This document shows, one piece after another, positions 44,875 through 53,596 of a stretch of DNA of 64,000 nucleotides (positions within the stretch are counted from its first letter, which is position 1; each line of letters starts with the position of its first letter). The stretch spans positions 186,001-250,000 of the forward strand of contig CAWBRU010000002.1 of the NCBI GenBank assembly GCA_963791325.1. The letters are read 5' to 3'. The DNA is from JBEVJK01 sp963791325. GTDB taxonomy: Bacteria > Pseudomonadota > Alphaproteobacteria > Rhizobiales > Rhizobiaceae. Below the pieces are notes generated by a model, which ran no database searches, was not told the DNA's origin, and saw only the letters and a list, made by a program, of their open reading frames with translations. A program made the translations under genes and the position numbers.

Positions 44875-45181
44875 TCACGCGCCCGGCAAGCCGGCCAAGG
44901 CATCGGTCTGCCAGCCATCTCCGGCCGAAAGCACGCAGCTCTTGCCGTCCGTGCCGCTGGCGATGATGGTCCAGCTGCCCTTTTCCGACACGAACACCTC
45001 GATCACGGCCTGGTTGTTGACCATGCCGACGGATTGCGGGGCTTCCTTGAAGTCATGCGACAGCTTGCGAACGATGTCGGTGCGCTCGCCGCAGGTCGGG
45101 CCGGCCATGGCCGGGGCGGCAGCGGCCGCGATTGCGGCCAGCGATGTGATTGCAGCGATGAGAGTTCTGGCGGGTCTTCAT
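44875..45181 (-). pseudogene. Small secreted protein, frameshift in its signal peptide
   Basis: ATG 45181 has GAGG upstream but its frame is out of phase with the evident protein, which reads TLIAAITSLAAIAAAAAPAM then AGPTCGERTDIVRKLSHDFK and ends ALAGLPGA. Deleting one base of the G run at 45169-45174 gives MKTRRTLIAAITSLAA, a perfect signal peptide. The mature part, about 75 residues with two Cys, is periplasmic and of unknown function. If the frame is read as given, an in-frame internal ATG at 45108 would make a protein without export signal. A sequence error is the simpler view. Confidence 0.65.
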
Positions 45182-45395
45182 GGCAACACCTCGTTCCGCA
45201 CAAAACCACCCGGCACGAACAGCTGCCTGTCCGCGGTGAAATCTGCGGTAGCTTGAACCTGAGGGCCGTTCGACGCGAGCGGCTTTGCAGAATCAATGCG
45301 CTTTCGCCCGAATTCGTTCCATCGAACCTGCGGGATGGCGGCGCAAACCGTGAAGCCCGGCGGCAGCCGGGCTGCGCGGGAAAGTGCCTGGCGGT

Positions 45396-46892
45396 TCAGT
45401 TCATCGTCGGAATGACGAACTCGGCCCCATCCTTGATGCCGCTCGGCCAGCGCGAGGTCACGGTCTTCGTCTTGGTATAGAACCGGAACGCGTCCGGCCC
45501 ATGCTGATTGAGATCGCCGAAGCCGGAGCCCTTCCAGCCGCCGAACGTATAATACGCGATCGGCACCGGGATCGGCACATTGACACCGACCATCCCGACC
45601 TGCACCCGGCTGGAGAAATCGCGCGCCGCATCTCCGTCGCGGGTGAAGATCGCAACGCCGTTGCCGAATTCATGCTCGTTGGCAAGCTTCAGCGCGTTCT
45701 CATAGGAGGGTGCGCGCACCACCGACAGCACCGGGCCGAAGATCTCCTCCTTGTAGATCCGCATCTCGGGCGTGACCTCGTCGAACAGGCAGCCGCCCAT
45801 ATAGTATCCGTTTTCGTAACCCTGCATCTTGAAGCCGCGCCCGTCGACCACGAGCTTGGCGCCTTCCTCGACGCCGAGGTCGACATAGCCCTTGACGCGC
45901 TCCAGCGCCTGCTTGGTGACCAGTGGGCCGAAATCGGCCGAGCTGTCGGTCGAGGGCCCGACCTTCAGCCCTTCGACCCGCGGGATCAGCCGTTCGACGA
46001 GCCGGTCGGCCGTTTCCTTGCCGACGGGCACGGCCACCGAGATCGCCATGCAGCGCTCGCCGGCCGAGCCGTAACCCGCCCCGATCAGCGCATCGACGGT
46101 CTGGTCCATGTCGGCATCGGGCATGATGATCATGTGGTTCTTGGCCCCGCCGAAGCACTGCACACGTTTGCCCGCCGCACAGCCACGCGCATAGATATAG
46201 TGTGCGATCGGGGTCGATCCGACGAAGCCGATCGCCTTGATGTCGCTGTGGTCGAGAATGGCGTCGACCACCTCCTTGTCGCCGTTGACCACGTTGAGCA
46301 CGCCGGCCGGCAGCCCGGCCTCGACGAACAGCTCGGCGAGCCGGAGAGGCACGCCGGGATCGCGCTCCGACGGCTTCAGGATGAAGGCGTTGCCGCAGAC
46401 GATCGCCGGAGCGACCTTCCACAGCGGGATCATCGCCGGAAAATTGAACGGCGTGATGCCGGCGACGACGCCGAGCGGCTGGCGCATCGAGAAGACGTCG
46501 ATACCCGGACCGGCGCCGTCGGTGAATTCGCCCTTCATCATATGCGGGGCGCCGATCGAGACTTCGACCACCTCGAGCCCGCGCTGGATATCACCCTTGG
46601 CATCGGCGATGGTCTTGCCGTGTTCGCGGGCAAGCAGATCGGCGAGCTGATCGTATTCGCGTTGGACAAGGTCGAGGAAGCGCATCAGCACGCGCACGCG
46701 CCGCTGCGGATTGGTCGCGGCCCAGGCGGGTTGCGCGGCCTTGGCGACCGCGACCGCCTCGCGCAGCTCTTCCGGGGAAGCGAGTGCCACGGTGCCGCGA
46801 ACGGTGCCGTCCATCGGCTGCATCACGTCCTGCTTGCGGCCGCTCTTGCCGGCGACCCGTTGGCCGCCGATGAAATGACCATAGTCGATCAT
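45396..46892 (-). CDS. mmsA: CoA-acylating methylmalonate-semialdehyde dehydrogenase
   Basis: 498 residues. It is an aldehyde dehydrogenase with the MmsA form of the active site: FKPSERDPG-like loop (ILKPSERDPGVPLRLAELF) and catalytic Cys in GSAGERCMAISVAVPVGKET. GVAGITPFNFPAMIPLWKVA and FGGAKNHMIIMPDADMDQTV are also typical. It turns methylmalonate or malonate semialdehyde into propionyl- or acetyl-CoA in valine and inositol breakdown. ATG 46892 follows GGGAGAG. It is not the hydroxyproline-pathway semialdehyde dehydrogenase by motif, though it lies 1.3 kb beyond that operon. Confidence 0.95.
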   Translation of the reverse strand: MIDYGHFIGGQRVAGKSGRKQDVMQPMDGTVRGTVALASPEELREAVAVAKAAQPAWAATNPQRRVRVLMRFLDLVQREYDQLADLLAREHGKTIADAKGDIQRGLEVVEVSIGAPHMMKGEFTDGAGPGIDVFSMRQPLGVVAGITPFNFPAMIPLWKVAPAIVCGNAFILKPSERDPGVPLRLAELFVEAGLPAGVLNVVNGDKEVVDAILDHSDIKAIGFVGSTPIAHYIYARGCAAGKRVQCFGGAKNHMIIMPDADMDQTVDALIGAGYGSAGERCMAISVAVPVGKETADRLVERLIPRVEGLKVGPSTDSSADFGPLVTKQALERVKGYVDLGVEEGAKLVVDGRGFKMQGYENGYYMGGCLFDEVTPEMRIYKEEIFGPVLSVVRAPSYENALKLANEHEFGNGVAIFTRDGDAARDFSSRVQVGMVGVNVPIPVPIAYYTFGGWKGSGFGDLNQHGPDAFRFYTKTKTVTSRWPSGIKDGAEFVIPTMN

Positions 46893-47081
46893 TTGAACTC
46901 TCCCTGGTGTCTCATCTGCCGATCGGCATTGTCGAGCCGCGGCGAGGCTTTGGCAACGCACGCCGTCTCGATCCGCCGTCTGCAGGATCATTAATCTCCG
47001 TCGCCGGCAAAGCCAAACGCCGCAATGCGGCAGCCGGGGCGACGAATTGGCCCAAATCAGCCCGGCTGCCCGGCAGTGGGC

Positions 47082-48254
47082 TCAAGCTGCGGCGACATAA
47101 CGGCGGTGGAAGCGGTGGCCGAGGCGGGTGAGGATCTCGTAGCCGATCGTGCCCGATGCGGCGGCGACATCGTCGAGGCTCTGATGCGGGCCGATCAATT
47201 CGACAAGCCCGCCGGGCGCGAGCGTGCCGGGCGCGAGCGACGAGATGTCGAGGACGATGCTGTCCATCGAGACCCGCCCGAGAACGCGCAGCGGCACGTC
47301 GCCAAAATAGGCGGCCGACGCGGCTTGCCGCGGCCAGCCGTCGCCATAGCCCAGACCGACAGTGGCTGCGGTCAGCGGCGCCTCGGCACGGAAATCATGG
47401 CCGTAACCGACCGCCGCGCCGGGCCCGAGCTCTCGGGTCTGGATGATCTTGGCGGCAACCCCGACCACCGGCCGCATCGGGTTCTCCGCCCCGGGTATCG
47501 GATTGAGGCCGTAAAGCGCTGCCCCCGGGCGCGCCAGATCGTAGTGGTAGGCGGCTCCGAGAAAGATCCCCGAGGAATTGGCGAGCGAGGCTGGCGTCGG
47601 GGGCAGCCGCCTGCGGAATTCTTCGAAGGCTTTGCGCTGGCGTTGGTTGGCGGCATGGTCCGGGGCGTCGGCGCAGGCGAGATGGCTCATCACCAGCACC
47701 GGAGCTATGCCGTCGAGCGCATCCGGTTCGGCCGCCAGATGGACCGCCTCTTCCGGCGGCAGGCCGAGCCGCGACATGCCGGTATCGACCTGCAGCGCCG
47801 CCGCCAGCCGCCGCCCGGCCCGACGCGCTGTCCGGCGCCAGGCGGCGATCTGGGCCAAGCTGTTCAGCACCGGGCGCAGCGCCGCGCTCAGGCATTCCTT
47901 CTCGGCCCCCGGCGCCGGTCCGTTCAGCACATAGATCGTCGCCGCCGGCCCGAGCACGGCGCGCAGCGAAATGCCCTCGTCGACATGGGCGACGAAGAAG
48001 ATCTCGCAGCCGGCGGCGGCGAGCGCCGGCGCCACGGCAGCCGCACCGAGGCCGTAAGCATCGGCCTTGACCACAGCAGCGCAGTCGGCACCGGGCGCCA
48101 GCCGCCGCTTGAGCGTGCGGTAATTGTCGGCGATCGCCCCGAGATCGACGGTCAGGATGGCGCCGGCCGCGGCGGCGGTCGGCATCGCGCGCGGTGCGCT
48201 GGCGGAGAAGTGGTTCACGGGAAGGCGGCGCCAAAGTAGATCGGGACGCGGCAT
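47082..48254 (-). CDS. alr: Alanine racemase
   Basis: About 390 residues from ATG 48254; ATG 48185 would give 367, also normal. The PLP-binding Lys is in CAAVVKADAYGLGAAAVAPA. RPGAALYGLNPIPG and the catalytic Tyr region AAVGYGHDFRAEAPLTAATV follow, then RVSMDSIVLDIS. It interconverts L- and D-alanine for peptidoglycan in the cytoplasm. It could also supply catabolic D-alanine for the DadA-like enzyme at 41.9 kb. A GGGG run seven bases before 48254 favours that start. Confidence 0.95.
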   Translation of the reverse strand: MPRPDLLWRRLPVNHFSASAPRAMPTAAAAGAILTVDLGAIADNYRTLKRRLAPGADCAAVVKADAYGLGAAAVAPALAAAGCEIFFVAHVDEGISLRAVLGPAATIYVLNGPAPGAEKECLSAALRPVLNSLAQIAAWRRTARRAGRRLAAALQVDTGMSRLGLPPEEAVHLAAEPDALDGIAPVLVMSHLACADAPDHAANQRQRKAFEEFRRRLPPTPASLANSSGIFLGAAYHYDLARPGAALYGLNPIPGAENPMRPVVGVAAKIIQTRELGPGAAVGYGHDFRAEAPLTAATVGLGYGDGWPRQAASAAYFGDVPLRVLGRVSMDSIVLDISSLAPGTLAPGGLVELIGPHQSLDDVAAASGTIGYEILTRLGHRFHRRYVAAA

Positions 48255-48271
48255 CAGTAGACCCCGGCAAA

Positions 48272-48321
48272 CCGCGCTGCAAGCGCGGCGGGCGGGGCTC
48301 GTCACTGCGAGCTTCGCAGTG
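48272..48321. repeat. Two adjacent short hairpins upstream of alr
   Basis: CCGCGCT-GCA-AGCGCGG (48272-48288) and CACTGCGA-GCT-TCGCAGTG (48303-48321) are both perfect with three-base loops. They lie in the 210-base gap between the divergent alr and 48465 genes, in the alr leader if transcription starts further out. Role unknown. Confidence 0.55.
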
Positions 48322-48464
48322 CCGAGAAGCGGCCGATGCAGCCGCCCCGGCCGATCACCCGGTTCACGCTCAATTTCTTGCGAGGGCGGACTTGCCGGCC
48401 TGCAGGCGAGCAATACCTACGCTGAAATCAGCATGGATGCTGAGCTATGGTCTGGAGGTGACCA

Positions 48465-48905
48465 ATGAAACACCAGACACTCGAACAGCTTCAAAACATC
48501 GCAGAAATCCGCACCGAGCAGGTCGGCCCGACACTCAGTCGCGATGAACGGCTGAGACGCTGGGCCGAATTGCTGGAGCGCGACCCCGGCCGGCGTCTGA
48601 CCACGCTCGGCGGCACCGAGTATCAGCCGGCTCGCATCCGCGACCGGATGCGCGGCGAGCAGTCGCCGCTCACCGTCGCCTTCGAGGACCCGATGCTGCG
48701 TGTCGAGGGTTTGCGCAACGACAGCTATGGCGAAGCCAAGCGCTTCTTCGAGCTGACGGATTGGCAGCTCCACCGGATCGTCTGCTACTGTCATTTTGGC
48801 GAGACGGTGCGGGCGGGAAGCGCTGCCCGCTGCGTCCGCTCCGCGGTCGAGCCGAGAACCCTGCTCGGGCGTCTGCGCGACTTCGTTTTCGCCGACGCTC
48901 ACTAA
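48465..48905 (+). CDS. Conserved-looking hypothetical protein, 146 aa
   Basis: ATG 48465 follows a near-ideal ribosome site (GGAGGTGA). The protein starts MKHQTLEQLQNIAEIRTEQV, has an Arg/Glu-rich helical middle (LSRDERLRRWAELLERDPGR) and a Cys/His segment (RIVCYCHFGETVRAGSAARC) that might bind metal. No membrane part. Such proteins of about 140 residues with LSRDERLERWAxLLE-like text occur in rhizobia as unnamed proteins, in my memory. No function proposed. Confidence 0.8.
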   Translation: MKHQTLEQLQNIAEIRTEQVGPTLSRDERLRRWAELLERDPGRRLTTLGGTEYQPARIRDRMRGEQSPLTVAFEDPMLRVEGLRNDSYGEAKRFFELTDWQLHRIVCYCHFGETVRAGSAARCVRSAVEPRTLLGRLRDFVFADAH

Positions 48906-49017
48906 CGCAGTTCCAGCAGAAGCGGAAGCCGGTTCTCCGTCCGGAATTGCGGAAAAACAAAGACTTAGAGGGAGCACCGATTCAAAGAAACGGTGATCCG
49001 TCTCTAACGCAATTCCG
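48905..49017. repeat. Dispersed intergenic repeat, copy C
   Basis: The core GCAGTTCCAGCAGAAGCGGA then GCCGGTTCTCCGTCCGGAATTG matches copy B in all but a few bases. The tail AAAAACAAAGACTTAGAGGG precedes a weak stem CACCG/CGGTG and ends with CGCAATTCCG. It lies right after the stop at 48905, between convergent genes. Confidence 0.75.
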
Positions 49018-49103
49018 TTCGGATTTGCGACGGTGACCGTCGGGCGCTGTCAACCTTCTTGATTGCCCCGGCGATCTGTCACCGGGGCACTCCGATTTGC
49101 GGG

Positions 49104-49886
49104 CTAGAAGTGAATGGCTACGCCCAGGATCGGTCCCTGTTCGACGATATTGTAGACGAAATCGTCGTTCTGGTAGTCGACCCCGAGTGCACGATAGCCG
49201 AGGATCGCCGACCACCGATCGTTGAAGTGGTAGCCGAGGCCGCCGGCCACGTCCCAATCGATGTCGGCCCCGCCGGCGCCGACCAGAGCCCAGCCGGTCA
49301 AGTAGAGTTTCGGCGTGATGTTGAAGACGCCGCGCACGCCGCCCAATGCATCGACCCAGGTGTCGCTGTCGCTCACACCGAGCCCGTTGAGAAGACCGCC
49401 GTCGAACGACAGTTCGGTGTCGACCGACCAGACGCGCGCGGCGGCGACGACGTCGAGATTGCCCTTGTCGCTCTTGAGGACCGAATACCCAGCTCCCGCC
49501 GTGCCGATAAAGGTGCTGGTGGTCAGATTGACGGTCTCGGCGACGATGCCGCGCGGCGTTGCGGCGTCGGACGATATTTTGGCGTAGATGACGTCGCCGA
49601 ACAGGCTGAAGCGATCGTTGCGCGCTTCGCCGATCGCCATGCCGGCGAAATCGAGATCCTTGAGGATGTCGCCGAAGCTTTCGTTGATGTGCACTTCCGG
49701 CGCACCGAATTGCGCGACGTCACCCGAAATCCGAGCCGCCCAGAAGTAGGGAGCGATGGTGAACGTCCATTGCCCGGCCGCGATAGGGACGGCTTCGGGT
49801 GCCATCGGAGCCACCACATCGGCCGCGATCGCGGGTGAAGCCATCGCCAAGGCACCGAGCACGCCGGCGAAGATGCAAGCTCGCAT
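49104..49886 (-). CDS. Outer-membrane beta-barrel protein
   Basis: 260 residues. A signal peptide (IFAGVLGALAMASPAIA) is followed by alternating strands ending in a C-terminal aromatic (GPILGVAIHF), the mark of outer-membrane barrels. Typical parts are WTFTIAPYFWAARISGDVAQ and GGLGYHFNDRWSAILGYRAL. ATG 49886 has GAGAGGG upstream. Predicted as an eight- to ten-strand barrel without known ligand, similar to small OmpW/Omp25-like proteins of this order. Single gene. Confidence 0.88.
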   Translation of the reverse strand: MRACIFAGVLGALAMASPAIAADVVAPMAPEAVPIAAGQWTFTIAPYFWAARISGDVAQFGAPEVHINESFGDILKDLDFAGMAIGEARNDRFSLFGDVIYAKISSDAATPRGIVAETVNLTTSTFIGTAGAGYSVLKSDKGNLDVVAAARVWSVDTELSFDGGLLNGLGVSDSDTWVDALGGVRGVFNITPKLYLTGWALVGAGGADIDWDVAGGLGYHFNDRWSAILGYRALGVDYQNDDFVYNIVEQGPILGVAIHF

Positions 49887-50068
49887 TTGTGGGTCCCTCT
49901 CCGATCCGCAAAGCCGCTTCCGACATAGCCTGTCGGCGGAGCCTTGGCGAGCAAACCCGCCCGCCGGGAGGCGCGCAAACACAAATTGTTGGCCAGGTGT
50001 TGCTGTTCTACAGCTAATGCTTATCCAAGAGGCGCCCGAACCACCGGGTGTCGAGCCTTCAGGCCAGC

Positions 50069-50401
50069 TCAGCCGGCCCCCGGCGCTGCGGCCAGCCGAT
50101 CGAGATAGGCCAAGACGGCTGCCGGCTGGAGGGCGCCGGCGAGCTGCCCGAGATAGCCGTCCGGCCGCACCATCATCGTCAAACCCGGTTGTGCGCCGTA
50201 GGTTTGCGCGAATGCGCCCTCGCTGTCGCGGACCAGCGAGAAGCCGATCGGATCGGGCAAGCCGTCGGCTGCCGCGGCCGCGACCGCGACGACGCGGACC
50301 CAAATGCCGCCGCGCTGCGCAAGTTGGGTGGCCAGCTTCGCCACGCCGGCCCCGAGCTCGGCGGCCGCCGGACCTGCGCCGACAACCAGGACCTGGCTCA
50401 T
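50069..50401 (-). CDS. Orphan C-terminal domain of an FAD-binding aromatic monooxygenase
   Basis: 110 residues from ATG 50401, with a GGGAGGG run directly upstream. It resembles the thioredoxin-like C-terminal domain of PheA/TfdB-type monooxygenases: SQVLVVGAGPAAAELGAG, then FAQTYGAQPGLTMMVRPDGY and LAGALQPAAVLAYLDRLAA. The FAD and substrate domains are absent, and the redox Cys of thioredoxins is missing, as in that domain. It may be a remnant of a deleted gene or a free-standing domain. The region is otherwise intact. Confidence 0.6.
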   Translation of the reverse strand: MSQVLVVGAGPAAAELGAGVAKLATQLAQRGGIWVRVVAVAAAAADGLPDPIGFSLVRDSEGAFAQTYGAQPGLTMMVRPDGYLGQLAGALQPAAVLAYLDRLAAAPGAG

Positions 50402-50488
50402 CCCTCCCTCCCCCTGCCGCAGGCGGCGCACGCCTTCGCGACGGCCGCGATCGGACAGGCGTCCGGCGGAAACGAGATTTCGTTCAAG

Positions 50489-50899
50489 TCACGGCTTGCA
50501 GCGGTGATAGCTGTCGAGCACGTCCGAGAACATCGGGTCGTAGCGGACGAAGCTGTCCGGCCCGGTGATCCGGAACGAGACCGAGACCGAGCTGAACATG
50601 ATCGTATCGGCGCAGCTCATCGCCACATTGATGCGGTCCTTTTCGCGCTGAATGCGCCCGGCGGTGCAGGTGCCGTTGGAACCGGTGATCTTGTCGCCGG
50701 AGACGATGATGCCGCTGTTGATCGAATCGCCGCGATCCTTGAAGCGCAGGCTGTCGCCGCTCTTCTCGAAGGTGTCGCTGCACTCGGTTCCATCCATCGA
50801 CCAGGCGCCTTGCATCTCCTGGATGAGCTCGGCGGCAGATGCATGTCCGGCAAGCGACAGAAAGATCGCCAGGGCTGCGGGGGCAGGTTGAACGCGCAT
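50489..50899 (-). CDS. Secreted hypothetical protein, 136 aa
   Basis: A signal peptide (APAALAIFLSLAGHASA) is followed by a mature domain of about 113 residues with four Cys (ECSDTFEKSG, NGTCTAGR, AMSCADTIM, YHRCKP), probably two disulphides. The content is beta-rich (GSGWSMDGTEC-like AWSMDGTECSDTF). It would reside in the periplasm. The start ATG 50899 has AGGAGG seven bases upstream. No family name recognised. Confidence 0.8.
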   Translation of the reverse strand: MRVQPAPAALAIFLSLAGHASAAELIQEMQGAWSMDGTECSDTFEKSGDSLRFKDRGDSINSGIIVSGDKITGSNGTCTAGRIQREKDRINVAMSCADTIMFSSVSVSFRITGPDSFVRYDPMFSDVLDSYHRCKP

Positions 50900-50980
50900 G
50901 GGACCTCCTTGTGCGACGTCGTCGGTGCGATAATCAGCTGCCTGCCGGCGCCAGGCAAGTACCTGTCCGGTGGTGCCGGC

Positions 50981-52030
50981 CTAGCCTGCCGCGGCAGCGC
51001 CCGCCAGCCCGGCGATATGTTGACGGCGATATTGCAGCGGCGTGCGCCCGAGCCAGCGGCGGCAGGCATGGCTGAGCGCGCTCGGCTGATGGAAGCCGAG
51101 CAGCCAGGCGATCTGCGAGATCGGCAGAGTGGGGTCTTCCAGATACTGAACCGCCAGCTCGCGGCGCAGGCCGTCGAGGATCTGGTCGAAGGTCGAGCCC
51201 TCCGCCCGCAGCCGGCGCGACAGCGTGCGCTCGCTCATTCCGATCTGCTTGGCGATCCTGGCGGCCTTGGCTTCGGCGTGCGGCAACAGCGGCGCAATCG
51301 CGTTCTCGACCTGGATGCGCAGCGGGCTTGCATTGTGCGGGCGCTTGGTCAGCGCATCGTCGCAGGCCTTGACCATCAGATTGCTGAGATAGCTGTCGGC
51401 GCCGACGAGCGGCAGATTGAAGGTGGCGCTGGCGAAGCAGACCTCGTCGACATGCTCGCCGAAGCTCGGCACGCAGCCGAAGGCCCGCCGCAGCGGGCTT
51501 AGATCGCCGGAGCGGTGATGAACGAACTCGACGCGCGACGGCGTGATCTGGCTGCCGACCAACTGGCGGCACAGCCGCAGGAACGTCACCGCCAGGAATT
51601 CGGCCTGGTGGCGGTCCAGGTGGCGGGCGATGCCGGTATAGGTCACGCCGATCCGGCACTCGGACGCGACCGAGACATGCAGGTCCAGCGCTTCGTTGGC
51701 GAGCCTGAGATAGCGGTCCAGGCGCTGAAAGGCATCGCCGAGGCGCTGAGCCGAGGCCGCCACGTAATAGAGCAGGCCGAGCTCGCGCAGATCGAAGGCC
51801 GACGCCAAGGTGATGCCGATCCAATCGTCCTTCAGCGCCTGTCCGGCAAGCGTGAGCAGCTCGACTTGGCTGAGCGCGGAGATGCGGTTGTCGTCGAAGA
51901 CCAGCACCCGATTGAGCCCGACTGCCGCCAGCAGCGGGTTGGGATCGATCCCGGCAGCCTCGAGCCGCCGCACTGCCAGGCGGGCAATGATGCCCGTCGC
52001 CGTCGGGAGAACTGCAAGTTCTTCGAACAT
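50981..52030 (-). CDS. AraC family transcriptional regulator (OruR-like)
   Basis: 349 residues from ATG 52030. An N-terminal arabinose-binding-like domain of the OruR/ArgR type (about 10-210; LAVRRLEAAGIDPNPLLAAV, YYVAASAQRLGDAFQRLDRY) is followed by the C-terminal double HTH (ARIAKQIGMSERTLSRRLRA, ISQIAWLLGFHQPSALSHAC). ATG 52087 or 52228 would lengthen the N-terminus; the chosen start fits the family. Targets unknown; it does not sit next to an obvious regulated operon. Confidence 0.88.
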   Translation of the reverse strand: MFEELAVLPTATGIIARLAVRRLEAAGIDPNPLLAAVGLNRVLVFDDNRISALSQVELLTLAGQALKDDWIGITLASAFDLRELGLLYYVAASAQRLGDAFQRLDRYLRLANEALDLHVSVASECRIGVTYTGIARHLDRHQAEFLAVTFLRLCRQLVGSQITPSRVEFVHHRSGDLSPLRRAFGCVPSFGEHVDEVCFASATFNLPLVGADSYLSNLMVKACDDALTKRPHNASPLRIQVENAIAPLLPHAEAKAARIAKQIGMSERTLSRRLRAEGSTFDQILDGLRRELAVQYLEDPTLPISQIAWLLGFHQPSALSHACRRWLGRTPLQYRRQHIAGLAGAAAAG

Positions 52031-52600
52031 CCGCACCGTCCCGGCGGCGGAGCTCGACCCGAACGCATCGCCGCTGACGGCTCGCATCCTTACGGCAGTC
52101 GGCCCAAATTGCAAAGCTTCGCGTTGATCGGGCGGCGCGGGCCGCGGGGCCAGCAGCCGGATCGGCTCCGGCTGTCGGCCGTCGCGGCGCCTGGCAGCGA
52201 GGCGGGTAGATGTGCCGCGCCGTGACAAACGGCGGTGGACGACCTTGCGAAAGCGCCCACCGCCGCCCTCGACTGCGGCACCCAGGGTCGATGGACGCGC
52301 AGCCGAATGGCGCGTGTTTCACACGAAACATTCTGGCCGATTTGTTTACTGCCGCCAATTAGTTGTTTCTAACGGACGCTTTCATTGACCCAAGGAAAAG
52401 GAAAGAGCGGCGGCTGGAGTGGGCGATAGTCAGCCGCCGCTTCCGGCCAGGCGCCTGACTTCGCCGAAGATGGCGCGGCGAAAATCACGTGTGGCGCGAC
52501 CGGAAAGACAAGCCAGAGTTGTAGAGACCTGAGCGGCGCGGGTTTTGCGCCACGGCGCCAATCCCTTGTGGCGTGCCGCCACGGGGCGCCGGCGGGAGCT
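52031..52600. other. Long intergenic region with inverted repeats
   Basis: About 570 bases between the AraC start and the HAD gene stop; part may be coding if AraC starts upstream. It holds TGTTTC-ACAC-GAAACA (52315-52330), a possible operator for the AraC gene, and a 10-bp stem AGCGGCGGCT (52406-52415) / AGCCGCCGCT (52432-52441). That stem is followed on the minus strand by CTTTCCTTTTCC, a possible terminator for the HAD gene. Confidence 0.5.
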
Positions 52601-53401
52601 TCAGCCCAGCCGGGCGGCAAGCAGGGCGTCGGCGAATTCGACGAAGCCAGCGGCTCCGCGTGCTTCGGTCACGTAAGCGGGCTTGGCCGGCAGGCTGTCG
52701 CCGAAATCGCGGACATTGGCGACGCCGACGCTTTGCGCGAAGAACCGGAACATCGGCGCATCGTTCGGGCTGTCGCCGACGAAGGTCACGCGCTCGCCCT
52801 CCCGGTCGATGTCCAGCTCGAACGCCTCGCGCAGGAACTGCCGGCTGGTCGACAGCTTGTCATACCCGCCGAACCAGCCGTTGACATGGATCGACGAGAT
52901 TTTGGCAATGGCGCCGAAGCGTTCGAAGATCGCGACGATGCGTTCGACTGCGGCCGGCCCGAGCGGTGGCACGTCCTCGCAGAAGTCGATCGCCAGATCG
53001 GCCTCGCGATAGGCCTGGTCGGCCGCGACCGCCGCGCCGGGCACCTCGGCGAGCACCGCGGCGCGAATGGCGTCGAGCTTGGCACGGTCGGCCAAGCGCT
53101 CGGCCTCGTTCTTGGCGTAGCAGCGCACCATCCGCCGCTGCGCATCGTCATAGCGGAACGAGAAGGCCCCGTTCTCGCCGACCACGCCGTCGACCGGCCA
53201 TTGCCGGGCGATGAGATCGCACCAGCCGGCCGGCCGGCCGGTGACCGGTACGACGATCAGCCCCGCGGCCCTCAGACGCTCGAGCGCTGCGTAGGCTGCG
53301 GCGGGCAGGCGGCCGTGCTCGGTCAAGGTGTCGTCTATGTCGGTGAGCACGGCCGATACCGCCCGCCGGGCGCTTACGGCAAACTTCGCCAACGGTTGCA
53401 C
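52601..53401 (-). CDS. HAD superfamily (IIB) phosphatase
   Basis: About 266 residues from the GTG at 53401, which has GAGG eight bases upstream; TTG 53449 is an alternative. Motif I is AVLTDIDDTLTEHGR, the cap-region start is VVPVTGRPAGWCDLIARQWP, and motif IV is GERVTFVGDSPNDAPMFRFF. This is the Cof/mannosyl-phosphoglycerate phosphatase-like subgroup, cytoplasmic sugar-phosphate phosphatases. Substrate unknown. Confidence 0.88.
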   Translation of the reverse strand: MQPLAKFAVSARRAVSAVLTDIDDTLTEHGRLPAAAYAALERLRAAGLIVVPVTGRPAGWCDLIARQWPVDGVVGENGAFSFRYDDAQRRMVRCYAKNEAERLADRAKLDAIRAAVLAEVPGAAVAADQAYREADLAIDFCEDVPPLGPAAVERIVAIFERFGAIAKISSIHVNGWFGGYDKLSTSRQFLREAFELDIDREGERVTFVGDSPNDAPMFRFFAQSVGVANVRDFGDSLPAKPAYVTEARGAAGFVEFADALLAARLG

Positions 53402-53596
53402 GTTGCGGGCCTCGCATCGGCCAGCGGCCGAACGCGCTGGTCTCGCCAAAGCCGATACGCAAGCCGATCGCAGCAGGCAAGCCCTAAGCGCGGCAAGCGG
53501 ACGCCATCGGAGCCGCAGACTGGCACCTGCGTGAACGGCAGGCCGGCGGTGTTCATGCGGCAGTCGGCCGATCGGCAGGGGCGCGGGCCGGCTGGT

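Noticed and set aside
45396..46892. Assignment as the hydroxyproline-pathway semialdehyde dehydrogenase
   Set aside because: Active-site text GSAGERCMAIS and the loop around it are those of CoA-dependent MmsA.
52369..52620. 83-codon minus-strand ORF upstream of the AraC gene
   Set aside because: Pro/Ala/Trp-rich without ribosome site, overlapping the HAD gene end; left as intergenic.
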